A stretch of DNA of 64,000 nt from JAGRGG01 sp965217265. GTDB lineage: Bacteria > Pseudomonadota > Alphaproteobacteria > Geminicoccales > Geminicoccaceae. The notes under the pieces are model-generated. The model was given only the letters and a program-made list of their open reading frames with translations. It was not told the DNA's origin and ran no database searches. The position numbers and the translations under genes are program-made. Where the stretch lies: assembly GCA_965217265.1 (NCBI GenBank), contig CBDCHP010000018.1:992001-1056000 (forward strand), given 5' to 3'. Below, in pieces: positions 8,377 to 17,300 of the stretch (position 1 is the first letter of the stretch; every line of letters starts with the position of its first letter).

Positions 8377-9198
8377 ATGAAAACCACCGTCTCGTCGAAG
8401 CTCTTGATGACGCTGTTCGCCTGGAGCATCGCCTTTCTCGTCTTCTTCCCGATCTTCTGGATGCTGCTCACCAGCTTCAAGACCGAGATCGAGGCGATCA
8501 GTACGCCGCCGTCCCTGTTCTTCTCGCCCACGACCGAGAACTACGTCGCGGTGCAGGGGCGGGCCGACTACTTCCGCTTCGCCTGGAACAGCGTCGTGAT
8601 CTCGCTCGGCGCCTCGGTGCTGGCCCTGCTCCTCGCCGTGCCGGCGGCCTACGCCTTCGCCTTCTTCCCGACCAAGCGCACCAAGAGCACGCTGCTTTGG
8701 ATGCTCTCGACCAAGATGCTGCCGCCGGTCGGCGTCTTGGTGCCGATCTACTTGATATTTCGCGACCTTGGCCTCATCGACAGCAAGATCGGCCTGATCG
8801 TCGTCTTCGCCCTCATGAACCTGCCGATCATCGTCTGGATGCTCTACTCCTTCTTCAAGGAGGTGCCCAAAGACATCCTGGAGGCGGGCCGCATGGACGG
8901 GGCCGTCGTCTGGCAGGAGATCGTCATGATCTTGGTGCCGCTCGTCGTGCCCGGCATCGCCTCCACGATGCTGCTCTCGATCATCTTGTGCTGGAACGAG
9001 GCGTTCTGGAGCTTGAACCTGACCACGTCGAGTGCGGCGCCGCTCACCGCCTTCATCGCCTCGTTCTCAGCACCCGAGGGCCTGTTCTGGGCCAAGCTCT
9101 CGGCCGCCTCGACGATGGCGATCGCGCCCATCTTGATCTTCGGTTTCTTGAGCCAGCGCCAGCTCGTCCGCGGCCTCACCTTCGGCGCCGTCAAGTAG
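8377..9198 (+). CDS. smoG: polyol ABC transporter permease (SmoG-like)
   Basis: This 273-residue MalG-type permease is the second membrane subunit of the importer. The first hydrophobic segment (AWSIAFLVFFPIFWMLLTSF) starts near residue 15. The EAA motif EAGRMDGAVVWQEIVMILVP lies at about residues 168-187. AAGGGGG lies before the ATG, and the gene starts 10 bases after its partner permease and ends 10 bases before the ATPase gene, consistent with one transcript. Confidence 0.9.
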   Translation: MKTTVSSKLLMTLFAWSIAFLVFFPIFWMLLTSFKTEIEAISTPPSLFFSPTTENYVAVQGRADYFRFAWNSVVISLGASVLALLLAVPAAYAFAFFPTKRTKSTLLWMLSTKMLPPVGVLVPIYLIFRDLGLIDSKIGLIVVFALMNLPIIVWMLYSFFKEVPKDILEAGRMDGAVVWQEIVMILVPLVVPGIASTMLLSIILCWNEAFWSLNLTTSSAAPLTAFIASFSAPEGLFWAKLSAASTMAIAPILIFGFLSQRQLVRGLTFGAVK

Positions 9199-9208
9199 GG
9201 AGAAGACT

Positions 9209-10342
9209 ATGGCACACTTGAGCCTGAAGAACATCCGCAAGTCCTACGGCGGCGACCTGGAGGTCATCAAGGGTATCGACCTTGAGATCGAGGACCGCGA
9301 GTTCGTCGTCTTCGTTGGTCCGTCGGGCTGCGGCAAGTCGACTTTGCTGCGGATGATCGCCGGCCTCGAAGAGATCACCGACGGCGACCTCTTCATCGAC
9401 GGCGAGCGCGTCAACAATGTCCCCGCCTCCAAGCGCGGGCTTGCCATGGTCTTCCAGAGCTACGCCCTCTACCCGCACATGAGCGTGCGCGACAACATGG
9501 GCTTTGCGCTGCGCCTCGCCGGCGTCGACAAGGCCGAGCGCGCGAAGACGGTCGAGGGCGCGGCCAAGGTCCTGCAACTCGACCACCTGCTCGACCGCAA
9601 GCCGCGCGAATTGTCGGGCGGGCAGCGCCAGCGGGTCGCGATCGGCCGCTCCATCGTCCGCCAGCCCAAGGTCTTCCTGTTCGACGAGCCTTTGTCCAAC
9701 CTTGACGCCGCGCTTCGCGTGCAGATGCGCATCGAACTGGCGGGGCTGCACGAGCGGCTGAACGCGACGATGATCTACGTCACGCACGACCAGATCGAGG
9801 CGATGACGATGGCCGACAAGATCGTCGTGCTCCAAGGCGGCGTCGTCGCCCAGGCCGGTTCGCCGCTCGAACTCTACCACCACCCCGAGAACCGCTTCGT
9901 CGCCGGCTTCATCGGCAGCCCGAAGATGAACTTCCTGCCCGTCACCGTGCAGAACGTGGGCGAGGGTGGGGTCGAGGTCGACCTGCCGGGCGGCGTACCG
10001 CTCATCGTGCCGGTGGCGGCGGACGGCCTCGCCCGCGGTGCCGAGATCGAACTCGGCGTCAGGCCCGAGCACCTGCGGCCGGTGGCGCCGGAGCAGGGGC
10101 TGGGGCTCGCGGCCGAGGTCCTGGTCGCCGAGCGCCTCGGCGGCGAGACCTACCTCTACACCAAGCAAGACGGCCTGGACGAGATGCTGGTCGTCAAGGC
10201 CGACGGCGAGAACCCCGTGCGCGAGCACGAGCGGATCGCGGTGGCGCCCTCGGCCGAGCACTGCCACCTGTTCAACGCCGACGGCCGGGCCTTGCCGCAC
10301 CTGCGCCGCCACCCGCTCGCCGACCTCAGCGACGCCGCTTGA
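9209..10342 (+). CDS. smoK: polyol ABC transporter ATP-binding protein (SmoK/UgpC-like)
   Basis: The 377-residue ATPase energises the importer. Walker A is GPSGCGKST at residues 37-45, the Q-loop region reads VFQSYALYPHMSV, the ABC signature LSGGQRQRV is near 134-142, Walker B with D-loop (VFLFDEPLSNLD) is near 152-163, and the switch His is in YVTHDQ. A C-terminal MalK-type OB/TOBE region (about 240-360) fits the carbohydrate CUT1 class. The last 20 residues beyond the TOBE fold are Arg/His-rich and may be an extension. It is followed closely by the first SDR dehydrogenase. Confidence 0.91.
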   Translation: MAHLSLKNIRKSYGGDLEVIKGIDLEIEDREFVVFVGPSGCGKSTLLRMIAGLEEITDGDLFIDGERVNNVPASKRGLAMVFQSYALYPHMSVRDNMGFALRLAGVDKAERAKTVEGAAKVLQLDHLLDRKPRELSGGQRQRVAIGRSIVRQPKVFLFDEPLSNLDAALRVQMRIELAGLHERLNATMIYVTHDQIEAMTMADKIVVLQGGVVAQAGSPLELYHHPENRFVAGFIGSPKMNFLPVTVQNVGEGGVEVDLPGGVPLIVPVAADGLARGAEIELGVRPEHLRPVAPEQGLGLAAEVLVAERLGGETYLYTKQDGLDEMLVVKADGENPVREHERIAVAPSAEHCHLFNADGRALPHLRRHPLADLSDAA

Positions 10343-10365
10343 GCGGCCAGTTAGGAAATCGACCG

Positions 10366-11142
10366 ATGTACCTCGAAAAGTACGACCTCAAGGGCCGGGT
10401 CGCCGTCGTCACCGGCGGCGGCCAAGGTATCGGCGCCGCCTGCGCCACCGCGCTGGGCGAGGCCGGCGCCACCGTCGTCGTCGCCGACATGGCCGCCGAC
10501 CGCGCCGAGGCCGTCGTCGCCGATCTCGCCGGCCGGGGCTTCAAGGCAACGCCGCTCACCCTCGACGTCACCAAGTCCGCCGAGGTCGACGCCGCCGCCG
10601 AGCGGATCGCGGCCGAGCACGGGCGGGTCGACATCCTGGTCAACAACGCCGGGGTCGCCAAGAGCGACGTGCGCGCCGAGGACACGAGCGACGACCACTG
10701 GCGCTTCCACATGGACGTCAACCTGGACGGCCTGTTCTGGTGCTGCCGCGGCTTCGGCCGGCTGATGTTGGAGGCGGGTTCGGGCAGCATCGTCAACGTC
10801 GGCTCGATGTCGGGCTTCATCGTCAACAAGCCGCAGCCGCAGTCGTTCTACAACGCCTCCAAGGCCGCCGTGCACCACCTGACCCGCTCGCTCGCGGCCG
10901 AGTGGGGCGGGCGCGGCGTGCGCGTCAACGCGGTGGCGCCGACCTACATCGAGACGCCCTTGACCAAGTTCGGCATGGAGGAGGCGCCCGAGATGTACAA
11001 GGCTTGGCTGGAGATGACACCGATGGGCCGGGTCGGGCAGGCGGACGAGATCGCCTCGGTCGTCCTCTTCCTCGCCTCGGATGCCGCCAGCCTGATGACC
11101 GGCAGCATCGTCCTGGCCGACGGCGGCTACACCTGCTGGTAG
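10366..11142 (+). CDS. SDR-family polyol dehydrogenase
   Basis: This 258-residue classical short-chain dehydrogenase/reductase has the cofactor motif TGGGQGIG near residues 16-23, NNAG near 90, and a catalytic Ser with YNASK (Tyr near 161). The acidic residue after the second strand (VVVADMAADR) suggests NAD preference. The C-terminal ADGGYTCW resembles sugar-alcohol dehydrogenases such as galactitol or arabinitol 2-dehydrogenases. I use the ATG at 10366, preceded by TTAGGAAAT; a TTG overlapping the ATPase stop would add nine residues of non-family sequence. With SmoS next to it, the locus has two oxidation activities, possibly for two stereoisomeric polyols. Confidence 0.87.
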   Translation: MYLEKYDLKGRVAVVTGGGQGIGAACATALGEAGATVVVADMAADRAEAVVADLAGRGFKATPLTLDVTKSAEVDAAAERIAAEHGRVDILVNNAGVAKSDVRAEDTSDDHWRFHMDVNLDGLFWCCRGFGRLMLEAGSGSIVNVGSMSGFIVNKPQPQSFYNASKAAVHHLTRSLAAEWGGRGVRVNAVAPTYIETPLTKFGMEEAPEMYKAWLEMTPMGRVGQADEIASVVLFLASDAASLMTGSIVLADGGYTCW

Positions 11143-11152
11143 GGGAGGGGGC

Positions 11153-11923
11153 ATGAAGCTCGAAGGCAAGGCGGCGCTGATCACTGGCGGGGCGCGCGGC
11201 ATCGGCCGCGCCATCGGCGAGCGTTACGCCGTGGAAGGGGCCGTGGTCTGCTTGGCCGACATTGACGCGGACGCCGCGAGCGGGACGGCGGCGGCGATCG
11301 GCGGCGGCGCGTTCGGGCTTCGCCTCGACGTCACCGACCAAGCCTCGATCGACGGTGCGATCGAGACCGTCGTCGAGCGCTTCGGCGGCCTCGACGTCCT
11401 GGTCAACAACGCCGCCGTGTTCGACATGGCGCCGATCGTCGAGATCACCCGCGCGAGTTACAAGAAGCAGTTCGGCGTCAATGTCGAAGGTCTCCTCTTC
11501 ACCCTCCAGGCGGGGGCGAGGCAGATGATCGCGCAGGGGCGCGGCGGCAAGATCGTCAACATGGCGAGCCAGGCCGGGCGCCGCGGCGAGGCGCTGGTCG
11601 CCGTCTACTGCGCCTCCAAGGCAGCCGTCATCAGCATCACCCAGAGCGCGGGGCAGGATCTCATCAAGCACGGCATCAACGTCAACGGCATCGCGCCCGG
11701 CGTCGTCGACACGCCGATGTGGGACGAGGTCGACGCGCTCTTCGCCAAGTACGAGAACCTTCCGCTCGGCGAGAAGAAGCGCCAAGTGGGCCTCGCCGTC
11801 CCCTTCGGCCGGATGGGCACGCCCGAGGACCACGTCGGTGCCGCCGTCTTCCTCGCCTCCTCCGACAGCGATTACGTCGTGGCGCAGACGCTCAACGTCG
11901 ACGGCGGCAACTGGATGAGCTGA
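11153..11923 (+). CDS. smoS: sorbitol/L-iditol 2-dehydrogenase SmoS (SDR)
   Basis: This 256-residue SDR closely matches SmoS, the sorbitol dehydrogenase that oxidises D-glucitol to D-fructose and also acts on galactitol and L-iditol. The cofactor motif TGGARGIG lies at 11-18. The diagnostic stretches VNMASQAGRRGEALVAVYCA and ASK (Tyr near 152), HGINVNGIAPGVVDTPMWD, LPLGEKKRQVG and the terminal VDGGNWMS are all present. It begins 10 bases after the first SDR, with GGGGAGGGGGC before the ATG. Its place in the smo-type operon supports hexitol oxidation. Confidence 0.93.
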   Translation: MKLEGKAALITGGARGIGRAIGERYAVEGAVVCLADIDADAASGTAAAIGGGAFGLRLDVTDQASIDGAIETVVERFGGLDVLVNNAAVFDMAPIVEITRASYKKQFGVNVEGLLFTLQAGARQMIAQGRGGKIVNMASQAGRRGEALVAVYCASKAAVISITQSAGQDLIKHGINVNGIAPGVVDTPMWDEVDALFAKYENLPLGEKKRQVGLAVPFGRMGTPEDHVGAAVFLASSDSDYVVAQTLNVDGGNWMS

Positions 11924-11927
11924 CCCT

Positions 11928-12620
11928 TTGCGCGAACCCCTTCCCGAGCTCGTCATCTTCGACTGCGACGGCGTCCTGGTCGATAGCGAACCGCTCTCCT
12001 TGCAGGTCTGGGTCGAGACCCTGGGCCGGGCCGGGCACGCAATCGACGTCGCGACTGCGAACGACCTGTTCCTCGGCCGCAGCATGGCGACGAACCGGCA
12101 GGCCGTCGCCGACGCCTACGGCTGGCGCATGGTCGAGGCCGACATCGAGCGCCTGCGCCGCGACGCCGACGACCTCTTTCGCCGCGAGTTGCGGGCGATC
12201 GCCGGGATGGACGCCGTCCTGGACGCGCTCGACCTGCCCGTCTGCGTCGCCTCGTCGGGCGAGCCAGCCCGCATCCGCCTCTCCTTGGAGACGACTGGCC
12301 TAGCAAAGCACTTCGGGCCGCACGTCTTCAGCGCCGTCGAGGTGCGGCACGGCAAGCCCGCCCCCGACCTCTTCCTCCACGCGGCCGAGCGCATGGGCAC
12401 GGCCCCCGCCGCCTGCCTTGTGATCGAGGACAGCCAAGCCGGGATCGTGGCGGCCAAGGCGGCCGGGATGCGCGTCTTCGCCTTCACCGGCGGCGGCCAC
12501 GCGCAAGGCGAGGCCCACCGCGCGCAACTGGCGGCGCTGGAGCCCGACTGGACCTTCGAGGTCATGCCCGACCTCCTGCCCAAGCTCGCCCCCGCCCCGC
12601 CCGTAGAGGAACCCGGATGA
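11928..12620 (+). CDS. HAD-family sugar-phosphate phosphatase/phosphoglucomutase-like
   Basis: This 230-residue HAD hydrolase of the beta-phosphoglucomutase/sugar phosphatase subclass has motif I FDCDGVLVDSE (nucleophile Asp in DCDG) near residues 11-21, motif II at VASSGE, motif III Lys in HGKPAPDLF, and motif IV in VIEDSQAG. The start is a TTG four bases after the smoS stop, which is the only start that keeps the first strand. The last four bases overlap the kinase start (ATGA). HAD proteins are common in polyol operons and may remove toxic sugar phosphates; the substrate is unknown. Confidence 0.82.
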   Translation: MREPLPELVIFDCDGVLVDSEPLSLQVWVETLGRAGHAIDVATANDLFLGRSMATNRQAVADAYGWRMVEADIERLRRDADDLFRRELRAIAGMDAVLDALDLPVCVASSGEPARIRLSLETTGLAKHFGPHVFSAVEVRHGKPAPDLFLHAAERMGTAPAACLVIEDSQAGIVAAKAAGMRVFAFTGGGHAQGEAHRAQLAALEPDWTFEVMPDLLPKLAPAPPVEEPG

Positions 12621-14191
12621 GCCTCGTCGTCGCCGTCGATGTCGGCACCGCCGCCGCGCGCGCCGGGGTCTACACCGCCGACGGCCGCCTCCTCGGCCGG
12701 GCCGACCGGCCGATCACCGTGCATCGGCCGGCGCCGGACCACGCCGAGTACGACTCGCGCGAGATCTGGCGGGCAGTCTGCGACGCGGTGAAAGGCGCTA
12801 TCCAGACGGCCGACGCCGACCCGGCCGGCATCACCGGTCTCGCCTTCGACGCCACCTGCTCGCTCGTCGTCCTCGACGCGAACGGCGGCCGGCTCGGCGT
12901 CTCGGCCGACGGCGGCGACGCGCGTGACAGCATCGTCTGGCTCGACCACCGTGCAATCGCCGAGGCCGAGACGTGCACCGCGACTGGACACCGCGTGCTC
13001 GACCACGTCGGCGGCGCGATGTCGCCCGAGATGCAGGTGCCCAAGCTCGTCTGGCTGAAGCGGCACCGCCCCGACACCTGGAATCGCGCCGGCCTGTTCC
13101 TCGACCTCGCCGACTATTTGGGCTACCGCGCCACCGGCTCGACCCGGCGCTCGGTCTGCACGCTCGCCTGCAAGTGGACCTACCTCGCGCACGAGCGCCC
13201 CGGCTGGCAGCAGGACTTCTTCGACCGGATGGGCGTCGGCGACCTGCTCGAACGCGGCGGCCTGCCCGAGACCGCCGACGCGATCGGCACCGACCTCGGC
13301 CCCTTGACGCCCGATGCCGCCGCGGCGCTGGGCCTCACCACGGCGTGCCGCGTCGGCGTCGGGCTGATCGACGCGCACGCAGGCGCGCTCGGCGTCTTGG
13401 GCGGCGTCCCGGCCGACGCGCTCGACACCCGCGTCGGCCTGATCGCCGGCACCTCCACCTGCCACATGGCGCTCTCGCCCGAGCCGCGCCCGGTGCCGGG
13501 CGTCTGGGGTCCCTACTTCGGCGCCGTCCTGCCCGGCTACTGGCTGAACGAGGGCGGCCAGTCGGCGACCGGGGCCCTGCTCGACCACGTCCTGCGCCTA
13601 CACGCGGCCGGCGGCGAGCCCACCTCGGACCTGCACGCCCGCGTCGTCGCCCGGATCGAGGACTTGCGCGCCGCGGAAGGACCCGGCTTCGCCGCCGGGC
13701 TGCACGTCCTGCCCGACTTCCACGGCAACCGCTCGCCGCTCGCCGACCCGCACGCCAGGGGCGTGATCAGCGGCCTGACGCTGGATAGCTCGTTCGACGC
13801 GCTCTGCCGCCTCTACTACCGCACCGCCGTCGCGGTTGTGCTCGGCACGCGCCACATCCTGGACGCGATGAACGCCGAGGGCTACCGCATCGACGCGCTG
13901 CACCTGACCGGCGGGCACGTCAAGAACCCGCTGCTCGTCGCCCTCTACGCCGACGCCACCGGCTGCCGCCTCGTCCTGCCCAAGACCGAGGACGCCGTCC
14001 TCCTCGGCAGCGCGATCGTCGCCGCGACCGCGGCCGGCCTCCACCTTGACCTGCCCGAGGCGGCCGCCGCGATGGCCCCCGCCACGACCGAGCGCCGCCC
14101 CGACCCCGAACGGGTCAAGCGCTTCGATCGCGACTACGCGGCGTTCCTCCTCATGCACGAGCAGCGCCGCGCGCTGGAGCGGGCGGTATAG
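12617..14191 (+). CDS. FGGY-family carbohydrate (pentulose) kinase
   Basis: This 524-residue kinase of the FGGY family transfers phosphate from ATP to a ketose such as D-ribulose or D-xylulose. The N-terminal phosphate-binding turn is VVAVDVGTAAARAGVY. The substrate-side motif IVWLDHRA lies near 110, and LIDAHAGALG near 253. The C-terminal ATP-domain signatures include LHLTGGHVKNPLL near 431-443 and a later AVLLGSAIVAA. The length suits the ribulokinase-like (FGGY/YDR109C-type) branch rather than glycerol kinase. It closes the polyol operon and overlaps the HAD gene by 4 bases. The pairing of this kinase with a divergent PfkB kinase implies two phosphorylation routes. Confidence 0.86.
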   Translation: MSLVVAVDVGTAAARAGVYTADGRLLGRADRPITVHRPAPDHAEYDSREIWRAVCDAVKGAIQTADADPAGITGLAFDATCSLVVLDANGGRLGVSADGGDARDSIVWLDHRAIAEAETCTATGHRVLDHVGGAMSPEMQVPKLVWLKRHRPDTWNRAGLFLDLADYLGYRATGSTRRSVCTLACKWTYLAHERPGWQQDFFDRMGVGDLLERGGLPETADAIGTDLGPLTPDAAAALGLTTACRVGVGLIDAHAGALGVLGGVPADALDTRVGLIAGTSTCHMALSPEPRPVPGVWGPYFGAVLPGYWLNEGGQSATGALLDHVLRLHAAGGEPTSDLHARVVARIEDLRAAEGPGFAAGLHVLPDFHGNRSPLADPHARGVISGLTLDSSFDALCRLYYRTAVAVVLGTRHILDAMNAEGYRIDALHLTGGHVKNPLLVALYADATGCRLVLPKTEDAVLLGSAIVAATAAGLHLDLPEAAAAMAPATTERRPDPERVKRFDRDYAAFLLMHEQRRALERAV

Positions 14192-14385
14192 GGTCCGCGT
14201 CGAGGTAGGCGGCGGCGCGCGAACGTTCACTCGATCGTCCTCTGCCCGGCAAATATTCGGGCAAAAATCCCATCCCGCTGATCCAAAGCCGAAACCGGCC
14301 GTACACCGTTGGGACGGGCATCTTCTAGTGGTGCCCGTTAACCAAGAATGTCGGGCCCAAGGGCGGCGGAATCAGCGAGGAGAGC

Positions 14386-17300
14386 GTGGTGCAGATACGG
14401 AATTTCTCGGTCGGGGCGGCGGACCACGACCTTGATACGGACGGCAGCGTGATCGTGCAGGGCGACGATGCGACGGCGGGCACGACCGGCACGATCGCGA
14501 TCGGCGAGGGCGCCTCGGCCGTGGGCGAGGACGCGCTGGCGATCGGCGACGAAGCCAGGGCCAACGGCACCTCGACGACGGCGGTGGGCGGCGAGAGCGT
14601 GGCGGACGGCACGGCGGCGACGGCCTACGGCTGGCAGTCGAGTGCTGTCGGCGAGCGGGCGCACGCGTTCGGGCACATTGCTTCGGCTCAAGGCGACTTC
14701 TCGCTGGCAGTGGGCGAGGCGGCGAGCGCGATGAGCGCCAACGCCACGGCGATCGGCAACGGGGCGATGGCCGAGGGTGCGGACGCGCTCAGCGTCGGTG
14801 ACATGGCCTCGGCCTCGGGTCCGTCGACGACGGCGGTGGGCGGCGAGAGCGTGGCGGACGGCACGGCGGCGACGGCCTACGGCTGGCAGTCGAGCGCTGC
14901 CGGCGAGCGGGCGCACGCGTTTGGTCACCTCGCTGATGCTTCGGGCGACTTCGCGCTCGCGGTCGGCGAGGCGGCGTCGGCGGGGTTCGACAACGCGGTG
15001 GCGATCGGCTCGAATGTGACGGCCGCGGCCGAGGACGACTTCGCCCTCGGTAACGCCGACCACCACTACACCTTCGCTGGCCTCGCGGACGACGGCGCGG
15101 GAGACGCCTTTCGGGCGGTGACGGTGGACGGCCACGGCCTGCTCGGAACGATGACGCTGGACGGTGTCGGGGCCGCGGGCGGGATGTATCCGGGCGCGAT
15201 GACCGAAGATACGATGACCGAAGACGACGGTACGATCGAAGGGTCGGACGACGACGAGACGGTGCTCGACGGCGGCACGACGGACGACGGGATCATCGTC
15301 GATCGGTCCTCGGACGAGGATTCCTCGGTGTCTCAGGCCGCGGCGGTGACGCAGGGCGACGGCGCGACGGCGGACACGACCGGCACAATCGCGATCGGCG
15401 AGGGCGCCTCGGCGACGGGCGAGGACGCGCTCGCCATCGGCGACACAGCCACGGCCAATGGCACCTCGACCACGGCGGTGGGCGGTGAGAGCACCGCCGA
15501 CGGCACGGCGGCGACAGCTTATGGTTGGCAGTCGAGTGCGGCCGGTGAGCGGGCACACGCTTTTGGCCATATTGCTTCGGCGCAAGGCGATTTCTCGCTG
15601 GCAGTTGGCGAGGCGGCGAGTGCCACAAGCGCCAACGCGACGGCGATTGCCAACGGGGCGATGGCCGAGGGCGCGGACGCGCTGGCGATCGGCGACATGG
15701 CCTCGGCTTCGGGTCCGTCGACGACGGCGGTGGGCGGCGAGAGTGCGGCCGATGGCACAGCGGCAACTGCCTACGGCTGGCAGTCCAGTGCCGCCGGCGA
15801 GCGGGCGCACGCCTTTGGTCATTTAGCCTCGGCCGAGGGTGGTTTTTCCCTCGCGGTCGGCGAGGCGGCGTTGGCGGGGTTCGACAACGCGGTGGCGATC
15901 GGCTCGAATGTGACGGCCGCGGGCGCGGACGACTTCGCCCTCGGCAACGCCGACCACTACTACACCCTCGCCGGTCTCGCCGACACGGTCGCGCCCGGCG
16001 GATGGGAGATCCTGGTCGCCGATGCGCACGGGCGCCTCGATACCGCCACCTTCGCCGACTACGTCGAGACGATGACGGTCTCGGACGACGCGCCGATGGC
16101 GGAGGCGATGACCGACGGCGGGACGAGCAATGATGCGCTCTCAATCTCGATGACGACGGGTACTGTCGTCGCCGACGATGCGACGGCGGGCACGACCGGC
16201 ACGATCGCGATCGGCGAGGGCGCCTCGGCCGTGGGCGAGGACGCGCTGGCGATCGGCGACGAAGCCAGGGCCAACGGCACCTCGACGACGGCGGTGGGCG
16301 GCGAGAGCGTGGCGGACGGCACGGCGGCGACGGCCTACGGCTGGCAGTCGAGTGCTGTCGGCGAGCGGGCGCACGCGTTCGGGCACATTGCTTCGGCTCA
16401 AGGCGACTTCTCGCTGGCAGTGGGCGAGGCGGCGAGCGCGATGAGCGCCAACGCCACGGCGATCGGCAACGGGGCGATGGCCGAGGGTGCGGACGCGCTC
16501 AGCGTCGGTGACATGGCCTCGGCCTCGGGTCCGTCGACGACGGCGGTGGGCGGCGAGAGCGTGGCGGACGGCACGGCGGCGACGGCCTACGGCTGGCAGT
16601 CGAGCGCTGCCGGCGAGCGGGCGCACGCGTTTGGTCACCTCGCTGATGCTTCGGGCGACTTTGCGCTCGCGGTCGGCGAGGCGGCGTTGGCGGGGTTCGA
16701 CAACGCGGTGGCGATCGGCTCGAATGTGACGGCCGCGGGCGCGGACGACTTCGCCCTCGGTAACGCCGACGCGGCCTACCGCTTGACCGGGCTCGCCACC
16801 GACGGGGCGACCGAGGTCGTCTCGGTCGACCACGACGGCCGGCTCGACTCGGTGGCGCTGGTCACGGCCGGCGACGGCGGCGAGATGCTGATCGGCCGCC
16901 GCGACGCTGAGATCCTGCTCGGCGGTGCCGGCGACGACACCCTGTTCGGCCGCTGGGGCGACGACAAGATCGCCGGCGGCGCCGGTGACGACCTCGCCCA
17001 GGGCGGCACCGGTGACGACACCATCCTCGGCGGTGCCGGCGACGATGTGATCCGCGGCGGCGGCGGCAACGACGATCTTTCCGGCGGCGAGGGCGACGAC
17101 ATCCTCCGCGGCGGTAGCGGCGACGACACCCTCGACGGCGGTGCCGGCAACGACAAGATCTACGCTCTGGCCGGCGGCGACGTCATCGACGCCGGGGCCG
17201 GTTTCGATCGGGTCTCGTCGGGCTCCGGCCATGATCGCCTCGTGCTCCGCGACGGCTTCGAGGGCGTGCGGTTGCTCGACTTCGAGGACGGCGCCGACCG

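Noticed and set aside
7173..8531. Minus-strand frame of about 450 codons opposite the polyol permease genes
   Set aside because: It lies opposite smoF and smoG, which have full family motifs and good ribosome binding sites. Its translation is Arg/Asp/Glu-rich without domains.
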